A stretch of 64,000 nt of DNA, from positions 4,588,001 to 4,652,000 of the forward strand of contig NC_058153.1 in assembly GCF_011075055.1 (NCBI RefSeq). Reading direction: 5' to 3'. The notes under the pieces are model-generated. The model ran no database searches. It saw only the letters and a list, made by a program, of their open reading frames with translations, and was not told the origin of the DNA. A program made the translations under genes and the position numbers. Origin of the DNA: Mangifera indica. Its lineage: Eukaryota; Streptophyta; Magnoliopsida; Sapindales; Anacardiaceae. Below, piece by piece: positions 36,801 through 50,200 of the stretch; within the stretch, counting starts at the first letter, position 1, and each line of letters starts with the position of its first letter.

Positions 36801-39800
36801 GATACAAGACACAGTGGTATGCAGGTATCGTATAATCCAAAGTAGCTTCAGGACAGCATTGATTATTAACTAGCACACAAGTGAGTTGAATTCTTTCACT
36901 TATTCATGCATTAAATCATCTGCAACAAACTGTATGTTCTTTCACAACTAAAACACTGACATAGAGTGGTGATCCAGAATACTTCCAGCAGAAAATGCAG
37001 CCAGAATAGTAAGCACAAATTTAGCACAATAAATTCATCAGAAGTATATTCACCTTCTTAGCATCTATTTGACTTTCCAAGACACGAGGAGATAAGGTCC
37101 TTGCCAACGAAGTTGATCTAGACCAGTCAAATAGTGAGGCTTGACCTCTAAGTATCCTTCTCAGGTGATCCTGTCCACAGCATTTTATATACAAATAAGA
37201 CCATAATTCTATGACAGAATATAGACTACACCTTTCAGAAAGAAAAATATAAAAACAATGAAAAAGATACGGGAACATGGACATGCTAACACTGACTGAA
37301 CATGAATTTTTTTAATTTTTATATTTCTTGATTCGTCATCTTTTAGTGTTTACTCTTAGGGTCATCCTTAAACCAAAAACAAATGAGCATATGATTGCAT
37401 CTTTTAGTGTCAGCCAATTAATGCTTTCAAATCAGGCAGTATTTTAGTTCGAGAGAAACTAACCAGCAAGTGCGAGAAATCAAGTTCCTTGTGCGTGACA
37501 GAAAATTCTATATCAAATGGAGCAATCTGGAAGGCCAAAACTTACAAGTCAAGAAATCATATTCCATTACTCAATAGAATAACCACCAAAGAGACAATAG
37601 AGGGAGAATAAGGGAATTCACCTGTTCCCTTAAGATTAGAAGATGCTTGATAAGGAATAGTTGCCCATCCATAGGTGTTGATCTCTTTGCAACAAGCTTG
37701 CTAGCTTTCTGCGGCAATTTTGTTTTTAAAGGTGAGAACCAACCAATAAACATCAGTGCACACCAAAATATAGTATTTTACATGTATGCTCACTACATGC
37801 TAGTATTTAGACCTATAAAGAGGGTTAAAATCTTAAGCCAACTTCCCAGTTAACTGGTTATCCAAAATAATGGATAACACTTCTTTCTAGAAAATAAAAT
37901 CCGACCAATTCTTTAAAAGAGATAGAACCATGACACCACAAAAATTATATATATAAAAAAAATCCAACCGCGCCTACCACATATTTTCATAATACTTATT
38001 TAGCTTACCTGTATTGAGTCAGAGCAAACTTCCACAGCTTCCTGAAAAAATTGATAAGAAAATCCATTGTTCCACATAATAAGAAAAGAGAAATATTTTA
38101 TTTTCAAAAATTACAAGACAAGGGTTACCAGCAAAAGTCCTAAGAAACAAGCACCTGTGCCAGACCAGTGAAGACTGCTGGTTCTAAAGATTGATACAAC
38201 TTCGAAAGGCAGGATATAGTTTTTTCTAATGGTGGGTACCAAGTTTTGAACACATCCGGATTTCCATCAGCCTGCAAGTTGAGAACATATTGAGACACAT
38301 AATAATATAAATAAAGACACATCTATACTTTAAAAACGAAATAAATGACATTAACCAGCAATAGCCATTGATGTATGGCTAATAAATATTAGTCTATCTG
38401 GTAAGACCACAATATTTGCAGAAAACCTACTTTACATGGACACCTAGGAACATATTAAAAAGCTCCTTTTCACTTGGATCATGTCAAGATAGGCATAAAA
38501 GATGTGTCATAGTTGACAAAAGAAGTGATGAGAGAGAATTCATGGTTCACTCAATAACAAATACAACATTCTAATATTCAGTTTCTTTGCCAAGGAATAT
38601 GTATTATTCGGATATATCACTGTTGAGCAAGAAAAATTACATATGTACTTGATATTTTTCCTTCCAAGGGCTAAGTAGCCAAGGAAAAGGGCAATGAAAT
38701 TTTAATAGTGTTCCCATGTCCAATAGTTTTGTGATAGAACAGTTTACTAACACCTAGATGGAAATTAATAGCTACAATTGTCACACAAACACACAAGACA
38801 AAGGGTACAGCTGAGAAATTAAATCTCAGAAATCCAACAAATTTTGACAATTTAGATGCAAAGACACAGAAACAAGAGAAACAATGACTGAGGCAAGTAT
38901 ACAGACTACCACGTAAAAAATAAATTCTTATTTATACAGAAAAAAGAATAGTAAGTGTAAGGCACTGTACAGAGTTAGTTTCCGATTTTGTCTCAGCAGA
39001 TTGCTCCAGCTTTGCAGGGTAATTTAAATCTTCATCTGAAGGAATAAAATTCGCTATCTGCAAAATAAATAAGAAGCTTCAAAGTCAGACTCTCTAATTT
39101 TCCCTTTTGAAAATGGAGAAAATAATCCCATAGAGACATATTGGTAACTTTTACACATGTAGGGCCTCATGCAAGTGCACCATGTAAGGAATGTGGTTTG
39201 AAAAACAAAAGCTTCCATTGAAAATATGCTCATGCTGCAATTCTAACATCTTGCACTATTTCAACAAGGTGATCAGGTTAATAAATTATTAAAGATTTCT
39301 CACAGCAAAGCTATTTTTGATCATAAAACAAGATTGTAAGAATTTCTAATCCAATCTCAAACATGGATGACCATGTTAAAGTTCTTTCTGGTTCCGCAGA
39401 AGATAAACTTATTATACCACAAATGCTCTATTATGCAGGCATTGTACTAGAAATCTACAACTGCACTTAAGCATATGACTGCAGTTTCCATGCATATAAA
39501 ACTGCAAAGAATGAAATTCCTAGCAATAGATCATTCACAATGGCTTTCATTTATTCATTTCTTTCTAATGAAGTCAATTCCATCAACTTAAAAGGGATCC
39601 TACTTCAATAGGACATTGTGGAAGATTAGAGGATAATGGTGTTTCAGTTAGTGTGTATGGCTTCTACAATAGGGTCATGTTCTGAATATCTTCACAGGCC
39701 ATCCATGTGAATGAATACAATTTGAAACAGAAAGAAACAACCTGTAAAAATAGTATATATAGGAAAGCAAAAATGCTATTGATAAAACTCATCAAGACAA

Positions 39801-42800
39801 AAACACACCTCATCACGAATATGTGTTCGAGCACGGAAAGTCAATCGCTCATGAACATCTGCTAAAATTCTTTCTAATGTAGGATGCAGACCAGCTAATG
39901 ACTCACTTCGTCTAATGAGTTGTTCTCCCAGGACTTCCACTTTAAGGATGTCAACAAGTTCACAGAGAAGGTCCACTTTTGTTTCATGAATGAGCTTTGG
40001 CCGCAGTGTGTCATACAAGTAAGTAGACCTGCAAAAAAATTAGCACTATTGCATAAGCAGAACAAACATATTTATCATATGAGTAATCACAAGTCCACTG
40101 CCTAGTGTCTGCACCAGTTTCAATTGGGACTCTGTCAAAACCTACAACCTTTAGTAGTTAAGAAGCCATAAGATTAATATTCCAAAATAGGCGGCTCCCA
40201 GGGAAAAGCAGGATAGATATGTATGTTTGTGAAAGGCCAAGGAGACATCTCTCCAAAACTAAAGAAGAAAAGGAGGACAATCTGAGACTGCATTTATAAA
40301 TAACAAAACCTTATACATGCACACAGGTTAAGAAAGTTCATGAATTTTAAAATTTGCTTGTTAATAAAAGGAAGGACAACAACCATGGAATATGATATTT
40401 TGTAAAAGATTGGAGAGATCATCTTCAAAAATGCATCCAATGAAAACCATTCAATTGTTCAACCAAAAAGAACTTATTCCAGACTTAAAAAAATTCTTTT
40501 ATTTATTTCTATGCCTCTTATAAGCCAGAATATCATAACGCAATGGTTGTGTTAACTCTTAAAAAAGACAGATGAAAAGGTTTAAAGTAAGAAGAGGTGC
40601 ACAGCAGGAGGATAGAACTTACAAAGGATCAACCAATGGAGCCAAATTTGAAATATCATCTGAAGAAGATGGGAAAAAATGATCAAATAGCTGATGCTCC
40701 AGCTGACAGACCTGCAATAGTCCATAGAATGGGCCAAGAATTCTTGCTATTATCCAAAACCTTGTCATTCCCTTAAGATGGATACTTACAGACACATGAA
40801 GAATAAAGTGCTCACATGATAGATCTAGATAAAATAACTAGACGTCACAAACACATCATTGGCATAAGGGGAAAATTAGACTCCTGAAGAACTATGCGGT
40901 TGAATTCAGAAGTGCAACACTTCCAAACAAGAGAAGTGATACAATGAAATGTTGCATGATAAGCTGTATTTTTGTTTTTGTTTTTTTTTTTTTTTAAACA
41001 TCCACTTTTTTCATCATGGCCCACTAATAACCAATGCACAACTGTCTACAATGTTTTGGTAATTTTGATGAAAAAGGGAATCTTGTGGCCTACCTGAAAA
41101 TGTGCACATTCAATTTAGTCAGCTTGTACCCATTTACATCAGTCTATTATTCAGTGTGTATTCCATCTCAGGCACTATCATATGCTTAAATAATTAGTGA
41201 TTCAGAATTATAAATTCTCATATTTTAGTCTACATATGATCCAATCAATGTCAACTAGACAGCAGCAGTGGAGTGACTAATTATGAATTTCCCCTGCACT
41301 AAATCAAATAGAATGGGGGATGTCATGTTAGGAAAAACTAAAAGCCATAGGAAACTAATATTTTGGTAAATAACACTATTTGATATCTTCACATATAGCA
41401 CACCACTGTGAAAACTAGAGAATCTTCTTTAAGATAACTTGATTTGTAATTCCAACAGCACCTTCAAGGTAAACAAGAGTGACCAGGGAACTAAACCATA
41501 CAAATATATATGGCTCAAACAGTCAAAATTATTTATGGCCGAAACATGCAATTGGCATGTTCTTGAATTAACAAGGAGATCTCAGTTTGACAACCACCAA
41601 CTTGAACTAGTGAAAATCTTTCGTAAATCAACATTACCTGCATTAGATATGCACATCCTGATCTAGTCAATGATGGCAAAGCCTCATTCTTGGCAAATTC
41701 AGATATCCGCTGCTGGACAATACCTTTCACCTAGAAGGCATAGAACAAAGGACATAATTTACAACTTGTTAAGCATAGAAGTAGAAGAATAGAATTTTGC
41801 AACAAGCATCAAACAAACAACTCACCAAGGAAAGCCTCTGTTCACAATACAATTTGTGGCATTCAGCAAGGATCTGAGCATACTCTTTTCTCGAAGATCT
41901 GCTTTCAATTTCCTCCAACACTGGCTTAAGCTGATATTACTTAAAAATCATTAATCACCCAAGATGAAAAGAAATCTAACTGTAGCATAACATCATTCCC
42001 CAACATCCAAAATGTTTTCTGTCAAAAAGATAATCAAAATTCACCCAGTTTCACATTCCCACCTCACTGTCGTAAAGGTCTCCTATATTCATGTACTCAG
42101 GAACAGGACAACTTTCAAACCAAATGGAAGGGAAAGGACACACTTACCTCACTTGCTGCAGCCTTGAAACGGACATAGATCACAGAAGCCTCTACACCCT
42201 CAGAAACAGATGTTTTGCTACCAACACTGCTCCGGATTGCTGCTTGGACCTAACAAAGGCAGTAATATGCTCAACATAGAGTACCACAATAAATGCATGA
42301 AAACAAACTTTATAATTCCATAAGGGCATGTAACCTGAGAAGAAGCACTTTTGAGAATAGAAAGTACATGAGAGCGTATCATGCCCAGGGCTCGAGACTG
42401 TCAAAACATGTGAATTATCAGATCCTTTTTTACACAATAAAGTTGTTAGAAAGAGATTTTTTTAGAATCCCACTGCCTACCCCAACCACCAACACCAAAT
42501 AAAGAGATGAATAAATAAAGAATTTGTAGTTTAATTTATCCTATTGATCAATTATGTACCTGGAGTTGTCGAAATTTGAGCAAATAAACACTTGATTCTG
42601 CATATTGGGGATTACTCTCAACATATCTGAAACAATAAGAACATTAAACTCTTCCAGCATACAGGTTTAAAAAGAGCAATGCAAGAGGTGTAAATTATAA
42701 GGCAACAAAAGAATGATACATTTATCACTTACGATATGCACTCATCAAGACGTTTGAGCAAAGGGAGAAAATTTCCATTTCCAACATTCATGTTCGGAGA

Positions 42801-45388
42801 ATAAAAACTAGTAGCAATCTGCACATGGTTGTACAATTGAACAATTCATAAAAATTCACAACTACTTGTAGATATAAGTAAATATTTTTTCTCATGTGTC
42901 ATATGCCACATTAATATAAATCCGCATTCTCAAATTTTCACTGCAAAACATGTCATGCCATAGTTTCCACCTTACATACGTCTTTTCATAATAATAAAAA
43001 AAATCAATTAGAAAATAAATTTGATCAATAATTAATGAGGTGACATAGGTGAACATAGTTGCTTAATTTTTCTATCATATGCATATAATTTTTTATGCAA
43101 GAACAGGTGTTCCTTCAAAAAATTGCAAAGTCACAGATTCAAGGTAATATCATGGTCAGGCAACGGAACGACCCTGATCCAATGTGAACAACCATGACAC
43201 AAATTCCGTCAAATTTGCAAAACGTTGAACGACTAGCGGAACAGCACCACCCCCATCTAGAATGGCCACAAATGAAGCCAAAACGAGTGTTCCTTTGATG
43301 GAACAATCGTTCCATTGTGTCTCTGGAGTTTTAGACGTTTGAAAAACTTTCCAATTTTTTAGTTTTGTTTTAATTGTGTTTCTTTTTTTTTTTGGGGGGT
43401 GGGGGGGGTTTGGAACTGGGATTTTTGGTATGTATTTAGAGGTTTTTTATCCCTAAAAACATCATACTTTGGTTATTATTATTTCATAAACCTGGGGGTG
43501 TTTTTTTATCTAGTGTCAAAACCTTGATACAATTTAATGGTGGTTTATTGTATCACTTGCATCTCTTAATTGCTTAATCATCTCTTGTGTGCGTGTTTCA
43601 ACATCAATTTTCCTAATCACCATAACTTTAAACAAATATGATACATGCATGTTCAGATAATAAACATGTATTAAAGAAAAATATATGGAAATTAATCATT
43701 TTCCTTTTTCTAAAATCTAGAATTTCTTAACATTTCCTACATGTTCACTCAACTCCTGTCTAGATTGGACATTAATTCAAAACATGAAAAGTGATACTCT
43801 TGGCCCCTGGTTGAAATCATGGATATTTATCATAACTAACAGGTTATACAGATTACATATCTTTGTTGTAGATGCATCAAACGTATAAGTTTAATTATGA
43901 AGTAAAGTTCTGTGTTTAACTTAAGATGTCAAGCACACCATACACTATGGTATGTGAAAGATCCAAGGATGATGCTTGATACTACAAAGATAATATACAT
44001 AGCTGATGAAAGAAAAAACAGCAAACAAAACACAAGTCTAATGGAATTTAGATTAAGTATTAGCAGTAAGCAAAGACAGAACCCAACAGACGGATCCGTA
44101 GATAAGATAGCACTTTTTTATCATAACAAACTATGAATCTAGGTAAGATAGCCATCAAACCTTACATTCTCCAATTCATCAAAATACTTGAGCTTACTCC
44201 GAAGTGCTTCTGCAAATTCAATCAGTCTTTGTTTCTCTATTACCTGAAATGAATATGAAAAATGGGACAAATACATGAAAGTTTAAATGGCTATTAATCT
44301 TTGACATTGTGAGAAACAATGGATCCGCAATACTTCATAAGTCCATTTACATGCAACAAAATTAGGTTTCCTCCATAATTCAGCTTGATTATCCTACTTC
44401 ATAATTCTCATAACACAAAAGCAAGCTGTAACAAAGAACATTCAATCAATCACTAAGAAAACAGATAAAAACACACCAATCGATCACATGCATCATGAAG
44501 TGTTTTAGTCTTTGTCGCTACTGCATGGTGCTGAAGCTGTAGTTCATTAAACAAGTCAAGTGTCTGATCCACCTGCACAAAGAAAAGACAACATTGCGTT
44601 AAAAAACAAACCAAAAAAAAAAAGCCTCTGCAACGGAATTTATAAAGAAAAATATAAATCACAGAGACGTAAAACAACATAAACATACTTGACCAAGAAT
44701 ATCATCACACGTTTGTATACGCTCCGTTAAAGTGTTAACATAATGCCGATATTTCTCCTCTGTCTAAGAAAATAAAGGAATTAGGTGCAATTAAAACACT
44801 TCTAGATGTACTCCACAACCAAACACACTTTAAAACCAAACAACACAAACCTCGGATTTCATAGCTAATTCAAGATCGTTAAACCATTTATAAAACTGCA
44901 ACCAAAAGACGTAGAAGAAAAAATACGATTTAGCTTCATAATAAGTCAAATTCTCGAAATCCAATAGTCTCAGCCACAATTTAAAAAATTTGTGATCACC
45001 TGATTCGTATTGACTAAAACAGCTTCGATAGTGTCAGAATCTCCAAACGTGTAGTCTTTGGCAGAGACGGACAAGCCATTGTCCTGACCGTGGACGTTCT
45101 CTTGAACCAGATTGAGCGGAAACGGCCGCTCACCGACAGCATGAGATAGGGTGAGTATAGCCGATTGCTGTTGGTCCGATAAAGGAGTATTCTGCAAAGC
45201 AAAGAATAGAGCGTTGATTGATGCGAAATGGCGTCGAATTATGGTTGAATTGCAGCGGATCTGATGCATTGTCAGGGGAGTAAAGCTAGATCTAAGAGAC
45301 AAACCTGTTCCCAAGTAGAAGCGAAGTTGTAGCCTTTGGAGATGGCTCCAGACTTTGGGAGACTTGGAGGAGTTGATTTGGTCGCCAT
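33801..45388 (-). CDS. COG3: Conserved oligomeric Golgi complex subunit 3, 781 aa
   Basis: Twenty-four exons, transcript order: 45388-45305, 45191-45000, 44895-44851, 44763-44689, 44572-44477, 44243-44166, 42818-42733, 42626-42560, 42397-42335, 42249-42148, 41930-41826, 41730-41638, 40711-40623, 40028-39809, 39057-38971, 38271-38155, 38041-38009, 37708-37622, 37526-37464, 37170-37054, 36414-36322, 34996-34874, 34354-34254, 33930-33801. All phases join, giving 781 residues, close to plant COG3 (about 780). Conserved blocks: [17 protein letters not shown] at the N-terminus, [12 protein letters not shown] in the coiled-coil Sec34 region, [36 protein letters not shown] and a C-terminal [17 protein letters not shown]3 (Sec34) is in lobe A of the COG tether, which holds retrograde vesicles at Golgi cisternae and so maintains glycosylation enzymes. 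All introns are GT-AG. The 1.3-kb introns after exons 6 and 21 hold repeats. Confidence 0.95.
35514..36197. mobile_element. Tourist-like (PIF/Harbinger) element in COG3 intron 21, W-box rich
   Basis: The left end is GGTGATGTTTACTTCTAG; the reverse complement of the right end is GGCCATGTTTATTAG, matching PIF/Harbinger-type termini. Identical TAA triplets flank it (35511-35513 and 36198-36200). The outer arms also pair further in (GGAATTGGGATTCC against GGAATATTGACTG). Between about 35810 and 35960 it contains six TTGAC cores on the plus strand, in a degenerate short repeat of TTGACCA / TGACCA units. No coding capacity. Confidence 0.75.
35811..35960 (+). promoter_or_regulatory. Cluster of TTGAC (W-box) cores
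   Basis: Six TTGAC pentamers occur within about 130 bases (ATTGACTG, ATTGACTGG, GTTGACCAC, GTTGACCAA, ATTGACCAC and TTTGACTG), with further TGACC and TTGATCA variants between them. TTGAC(C/T) is the core bound by WRKY factors. Whether these sites are bound in vivo is unknown; they arose with the transposon and its internal short repeat. Confidence 0.4.
42819..44165. other. Large COG3 intron 6 (1.35 kb) with unclassified repeat DNA
   Basis: This intron contains a less AT-rich stretch at about 43130-43340 with repeated GGAACGA/GGAACA motifs, and GGAACAATCGTTCC as a 14-base near-palindrome at about 43300. A T8-G6-T-G8 run follows at about 43383-43410. I could not recognise terminal repeats or coding sequence. 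A MITE is possible but not shown. Confidence 0.4.
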
Positions 45389-45695
45389 GTTTGTGTTGTC
45401 TTTTTTTAAAAGGTAATTTTTAATGGTTTAAATGTTAAGAGAGGAAGCTCGGCTTCGTTTACGTTCTCCGGTTAGCATTTGTACGAAGCTTTTTCAGACT
45501 TGAACGAGAGGAGAGGACTGTTGATAACTTCCTGTTAGTAATTTAGAGAAATGGCCCAAAATTCAAATAAAAAGAAGTTGGGGTTGAGAATTCAGGAAAA
45601 AAAAATGTTCAGGTTTATCATCAAGGGATACAATTTAAGCTTATTCAGAAAATAAAATTTTAATTATTTTATCATATAATAAGAAATTTGTATTA
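45389..45695. other. COG3 promoter and 5' leader region
   Basis: The 300 bases upstream of the COG3 ATG. The first about 150 (45389-45545) are GC-richer and probably include the 5' UTR; no TATA box stands out, which is usual for a housekeeping gene. The MULE-like element at 45696 then begins, so the native promoter available to COG3 appears short. Confidence 0.4.
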
Positions 45696-46770
45696 AGCCA
45701 AAGTACTTATTTCCACCTAAAGATTAATATTTTTTAAAATTTTCACTAATTAATTTTAAAATTTTTAAATATTTATTTATATGTTAATTTTTATCAAGAA
45801 TAAAATTATTATTTAATAAAAATATTTTAAAAATTAAAAATTTGTCATATTTCTCCCCCACGTTTAAGCAATCCCCCCAAGGGCTGGACTTGAGCCAAGC
45901 CGGCTTGAGCTTGAGCTCGAGCTCGGATCGATTGAGCCCGAAACGAGCTGGACTCAGCTTGACTCAATCAAGCTCGAGCCGAGTTTGAGCTGGCTCGGAT
46001 TGGCTCGGTAGATTTTTTTTTAAAATTTTTTATACAAAACGACGTCGTTTTGATCAATATATATTAAAAACAATATCGTTTTGATAATGAAAAACGAGCC
46101 AAACCGAAAATGAGTCGAATTCGAACCGAGCAGAGTCGAGCTCGAGCCAAACTCGAGCCGCCCATATATGAACCAAGCCGAGCCTCGAATCCAGCCCTAA
46201 TCCCCCCCCCCCCCCTTGAGATTTGAAATTCACCATTTTTCATCTAGGGTTTCGATCTCCTCTCTCCAGCAACAATCATTTCTTCGACCATTGACGTTTT
46301 CTCTCTCGATCTCTCTATCACCCTCTCTTGACAATCTTCATTTCTAATAAAGACGAATCATCATTTTCCTTTACGAGATAAAAATTATTTATCTTTGTTT
46401 GAGATACGAAGACGATTTCGTCTTCATGTCTGACAAAAATAATGAGGAGATTGCTAGGAGAGACTAAAAGGGAGAGAAAAAGCCAACGATTAAAGAAGGG
46501 ATTATCGTTGGAGAGAGGAAATCAAAACTCTAAAGGAAAATGATGATTTTTTAAACCTTAAATAAAAAATGAAGAAAAATTGTTATATTTTTAAACTTAA
46601 GAAAGAAATACGATAAATTTTTAGTTTTTTTAAATATTTTTACTAAATAATGATTTTATCTCTAATATTACCTATAAAAATTAATAAATAAATAAGTGTT
46701 TAAAATGTTCAAAATTAATAGGTAAAAGTTTAGGGTAACAATACTTGGGTGGGAATGAATCCTTTAGCCT
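45696..46770. mobile_element. MULE-like TIR element carrying a nested hAT MITE
   Basis: The left end reads AGCCAAAGTACTTATTTCCA and the reverse complement of the right end reads AGGCTAAAGGATTCATTCCC; ACCTAAAG/ACCCAAGT pieces extend the inverted repeat inward. Bordering bases share TATTA but no full 9-bp duplication. A hAT MITE (45879-46199) with a perfect 8-bp duplication sits inside, so it inserted later. The rest has a GC-richer cargo (46225-46510) with TTTCGATCTCC and CTCTCTC tracts that differs from the cargo in other members. Confidence 0.65.
45879..46199. mobile_element. hAT-type MITE with perfect 8-bp target duplication
   Basis: It starts AAGGGCTGGACTTGAG, and its right end in reverse complement is TAGGGCTGGATTCGAGG. 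ATCCCCCC stands on both sides (45871-45878 and 46200-46207), an exact 8-bp duplication as made by hAT transposases. The arms are built of GAGCTCGAGCTCG / GAGCCGAG units. The centre has an 18-bp perfect palindrome with GACGTC in the middle (46035-46052), shared with the copy at 12864 in opposite orientation. The intact duplication and clear termini suggest a relatively young insertion. Confidence 0.85.
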
Positions 46771-47241
46771 ACGTTATTATCATAAAACTTTAGTATTTTA
46801 TGACTTTAGCAAGTGCATTGAAATCATTCCTCCATTATCAACCCTTTAATAAACAAAAATAAATGTTCTGATAATTCCAATTTTACAACATGGGAAATAA
46901 ATATTTATAATTTATGTCATTAATTTTCATTAACTTTGCTCATATTTTGTTTCTTTGTTAACTTATGTGAATATTTCTATTTCATAAATCACTAGTTATT
47001 TATAGAATGACATGCTCGAAAATTTAGTATCGAGGAAAGAAAATTTAAATAGATAACATTAAAAAGCCACCAAACAAAGCAACAGAAGAGCTCCTCTTCA
47101 GAAATTGGGCATAAAATTGTATTAACAAAATAAAAAACTTGTGACATTGTTGTGTACTTTGGAAATAACAGTGATACACATAAGAGAAACAAAATGACCT
47201 CCCAGGAGTTCTGGAATGAGAGCTGAAATGGCCTAAAGTTT
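46771..47241. other. Short intergenic gap, RAD51 3' side
   Basis: AT-rich sequence downstream of the RAD51 stop codon and upstream of the COG3-proximal transposon. It should hold the RAD51 3' UTR and polyadenylation site. No gene or repeat end recognised. Confidence 0.5.
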
Positions 47242-50200
47242 TCAGTCCTTGACATCAGTAACGCCATCTGTAGAAATCTGAAATCGAGCTTCTGCTTCAG
47301 CCAAACAAGGAGAGCTTATTACTTTACAGATGCGCTCATCACCTCTTCCCTTCCGAAGAGCAAGCCTATCATAAGTACATAATTAGTACGTTCTTGAAGA
47401 GCCCTTCTTAGTTAAGAAGTGAAATTGTGAATTTAAAAAAAAAAAAAAAAAAACACCTTGTTGTAGACGCATGTGCCATGATATTTCCACCAATAGGTTT
47501 AATCTGAGGTCCAGCAAATATGGCAGAGCCATCCACTTGTGCAACTACTTGATTAGTAATCACTACAGCAACACCAAACTACAATCACAGATAATAATGT
47601 AAAGGATATTATGATGAACAAGTTATGGGAATGCTGCAACAAGCAATTATTTTTGCAATATAAGTCTGATTCCACCTCATCTGCTAACTTCTGAAGGCTC
47701 CTCAGAAATTTTGCAAGATGCATTTGCCGCGCTGATAGTTCTCCTCTTCCAGAGAAATCTGTCCTGTAGAGAGCAGTAGCACTGTCCACTATCATAAGGG
47801 CAAACCTGCAGAATCCATTAATTAGTTAGTTTTAACCCACAACACGTATCTAGAACTCAGTTACACACACTAAGATCAAGACTTGAGAGTGTTGTGGAAC
47901 TTTTGTATACACTTTGAGGTGTTCAAATCCTATATTGGTATCAATATATATCATAACTACTGATTTTACATGTTCAAAAATATGGAAGTTATCGCCCAAA
48001 TTTTGGCAGAACCAACATATTGGCAATAAGGGAGCTAATAAATTTAATGTGTCAGACACAAAAGCAAAGGGTCAATATATAATCAAGGCAGATTCCCCTT
48101 CACGAAAGTCCCAAGTCACTGAAAATTTTTATGATTTCAACCTAGAAGGCAAAATAGAGGAACTCAAATATCTTCTTTATCTCGTTCACTTGACAATGTT
48201 AAGAGAAATATAGCAACAACTATACCTTGTTTCCACCATCATGGAGGCTGCTTCAAGCAAAAGCCGTGATTGATGATCAGTGTTATATGCTCTAGCATAG
48301 GCCACATTTTCCAAGACATCAGCACCATTCAAACCAAACCTGCAACATTGAACAATATTCACTGTTAATAATACATGCAATAGGGTTGAATTCAAACCGA
48401 GCTTGTTTAAAGCTTGAAAACGAGTTTGACTCAAGTAAACTTGAGCTCGAGCATAATAGTTAAATATTTTCGAGTTCAAACTCAAACTCAAGCTATAGGG
48501 ATATTTGACTCACCAAGTTTGCAAGCCTGAAAAAATTTAATACAAATAGACTAAAACAATATCGTTTTGACCAATACACATCAAAATAACATCATTTTAA
48601 TAATTTTTTGCTCAGCTACATTACCGAATCAAGTTCAAAACTTCGTTCGATTTAAATTCAAACCAAACTCAAGTTTAGTTCCCCTCAAACAACTTTGAAG
48701 GGAGCTCAATGAGCTCGAGCTTGGCTCGGCTCGGCTCGAATCTAGCCCTATATTACAAAGCAATAATACATCTAAAGGTAGTCACACAACACCTGTCAGC
48801 TATTTGTAAGAGTCTCTGTGGCCTGAACGTGCCCTCAGCATCAATGTACATTGCTTTCCCCTCACCACCTCCTTGATCTAACGGAAGCTGAAATATCAAA
48901 GTGCAGACATGTTCCATAATTTAATTACCCAATATGCAACAAACCAGTTATAAGAACTTTCTGTCTCTTACTCTTTAAAGCTCATCCAGGAAGTGATAAG
49001 AAAATAATTAATTGACGGGTCTACAAAATGATGGGTAGATCTCAGCTAACAAAATTAAAATCCACTTAATAAAAATTAATTTCATGCATTGTGAGAAAAC
49101 AAACCCATGAAATAACATTTTCTTTGGCAAAGATTCTTCTGTTTACAAGTCTGAAATGGTTGATTTCTCTTTTTGAATTTAGTCATAATAAAAAGTGTAT
49201 AAACTTATTTCACATGGCAGCAGAATGGCATGTGTCTTGATGCCAAACCAGTAAAATGAAAAAGAAAAGCACTTACTTGGCATGTGACACATAATGTGTG
49301 ACATAGCTGAGTCTTTCCAGAGCGAAACTCACCATATATCTCAGTGATAGATCCTGTCTCAATTCCTCCTGTCAAAAACCAATCACAAGAGTACTGGGAC
49401 TTAGAATATAGAGTATAACTTGACTCATATATTACCAACTCTCATTCGAAAATTGGTAAAAGAAATACTCAGTTTCCAAGAAGCGTTCAATGTTTAATTA
49501 CAATATGTGAGCACGACCTACCTTCCAAAATTTTATCAAGCTCCCTTGATCCAGATGTTATCTGAATTATCTCAAGCCTCTGGGCATGAAGTTGGCTGGC
49601 ACTGGTGAAACCCAATGGTACAAGTTTAGAAGCTGCCAGCAAGCAAACACACCAAAAATCAATTTCAAGCTGTTTCTCAAATTATGGTAAATACCATTGA
49701 CAAAAATGAGAAGAATACAAAAGAGCTAGTGTGGTCAAGACATGCCAGACTCAATGATCTTGTCAACTTTTGCTTCACTGATTCCCTTGATTTGCAAAAG
49801 TTCTTTCCTTGGGGAATAAACAACAGATTCAACTGTGCAAAGACCTGCATCCTTGAGCTTCTTTATGTCAAGGGCAGCAATGCCTGATGCCTTCAGTTCA
49901 ACATTAGGGAAAAAAAAAAAGAAAGCATTACCAAACATTCGTCTTGATCAATAAAGAATTTCTAACATAATATAAAAACAATCCATAAATACATTAGAGA
50001 TTTCATCTTAGCATTTCAGATTGATGAAAATGCATTCAAGATACAAATTTAAGCTGTTATAGTTCATTTGAAAATTTATCCGAAGCATGCAAAAATTCAT
50101 AACTTGATGAACAACTTATAGGATTAGATATAAAAATTCAAAACAAAAAGGTTATATATGTGTGTGTACGTGCCCATGTGTGTGAGTGGATATAGATATA

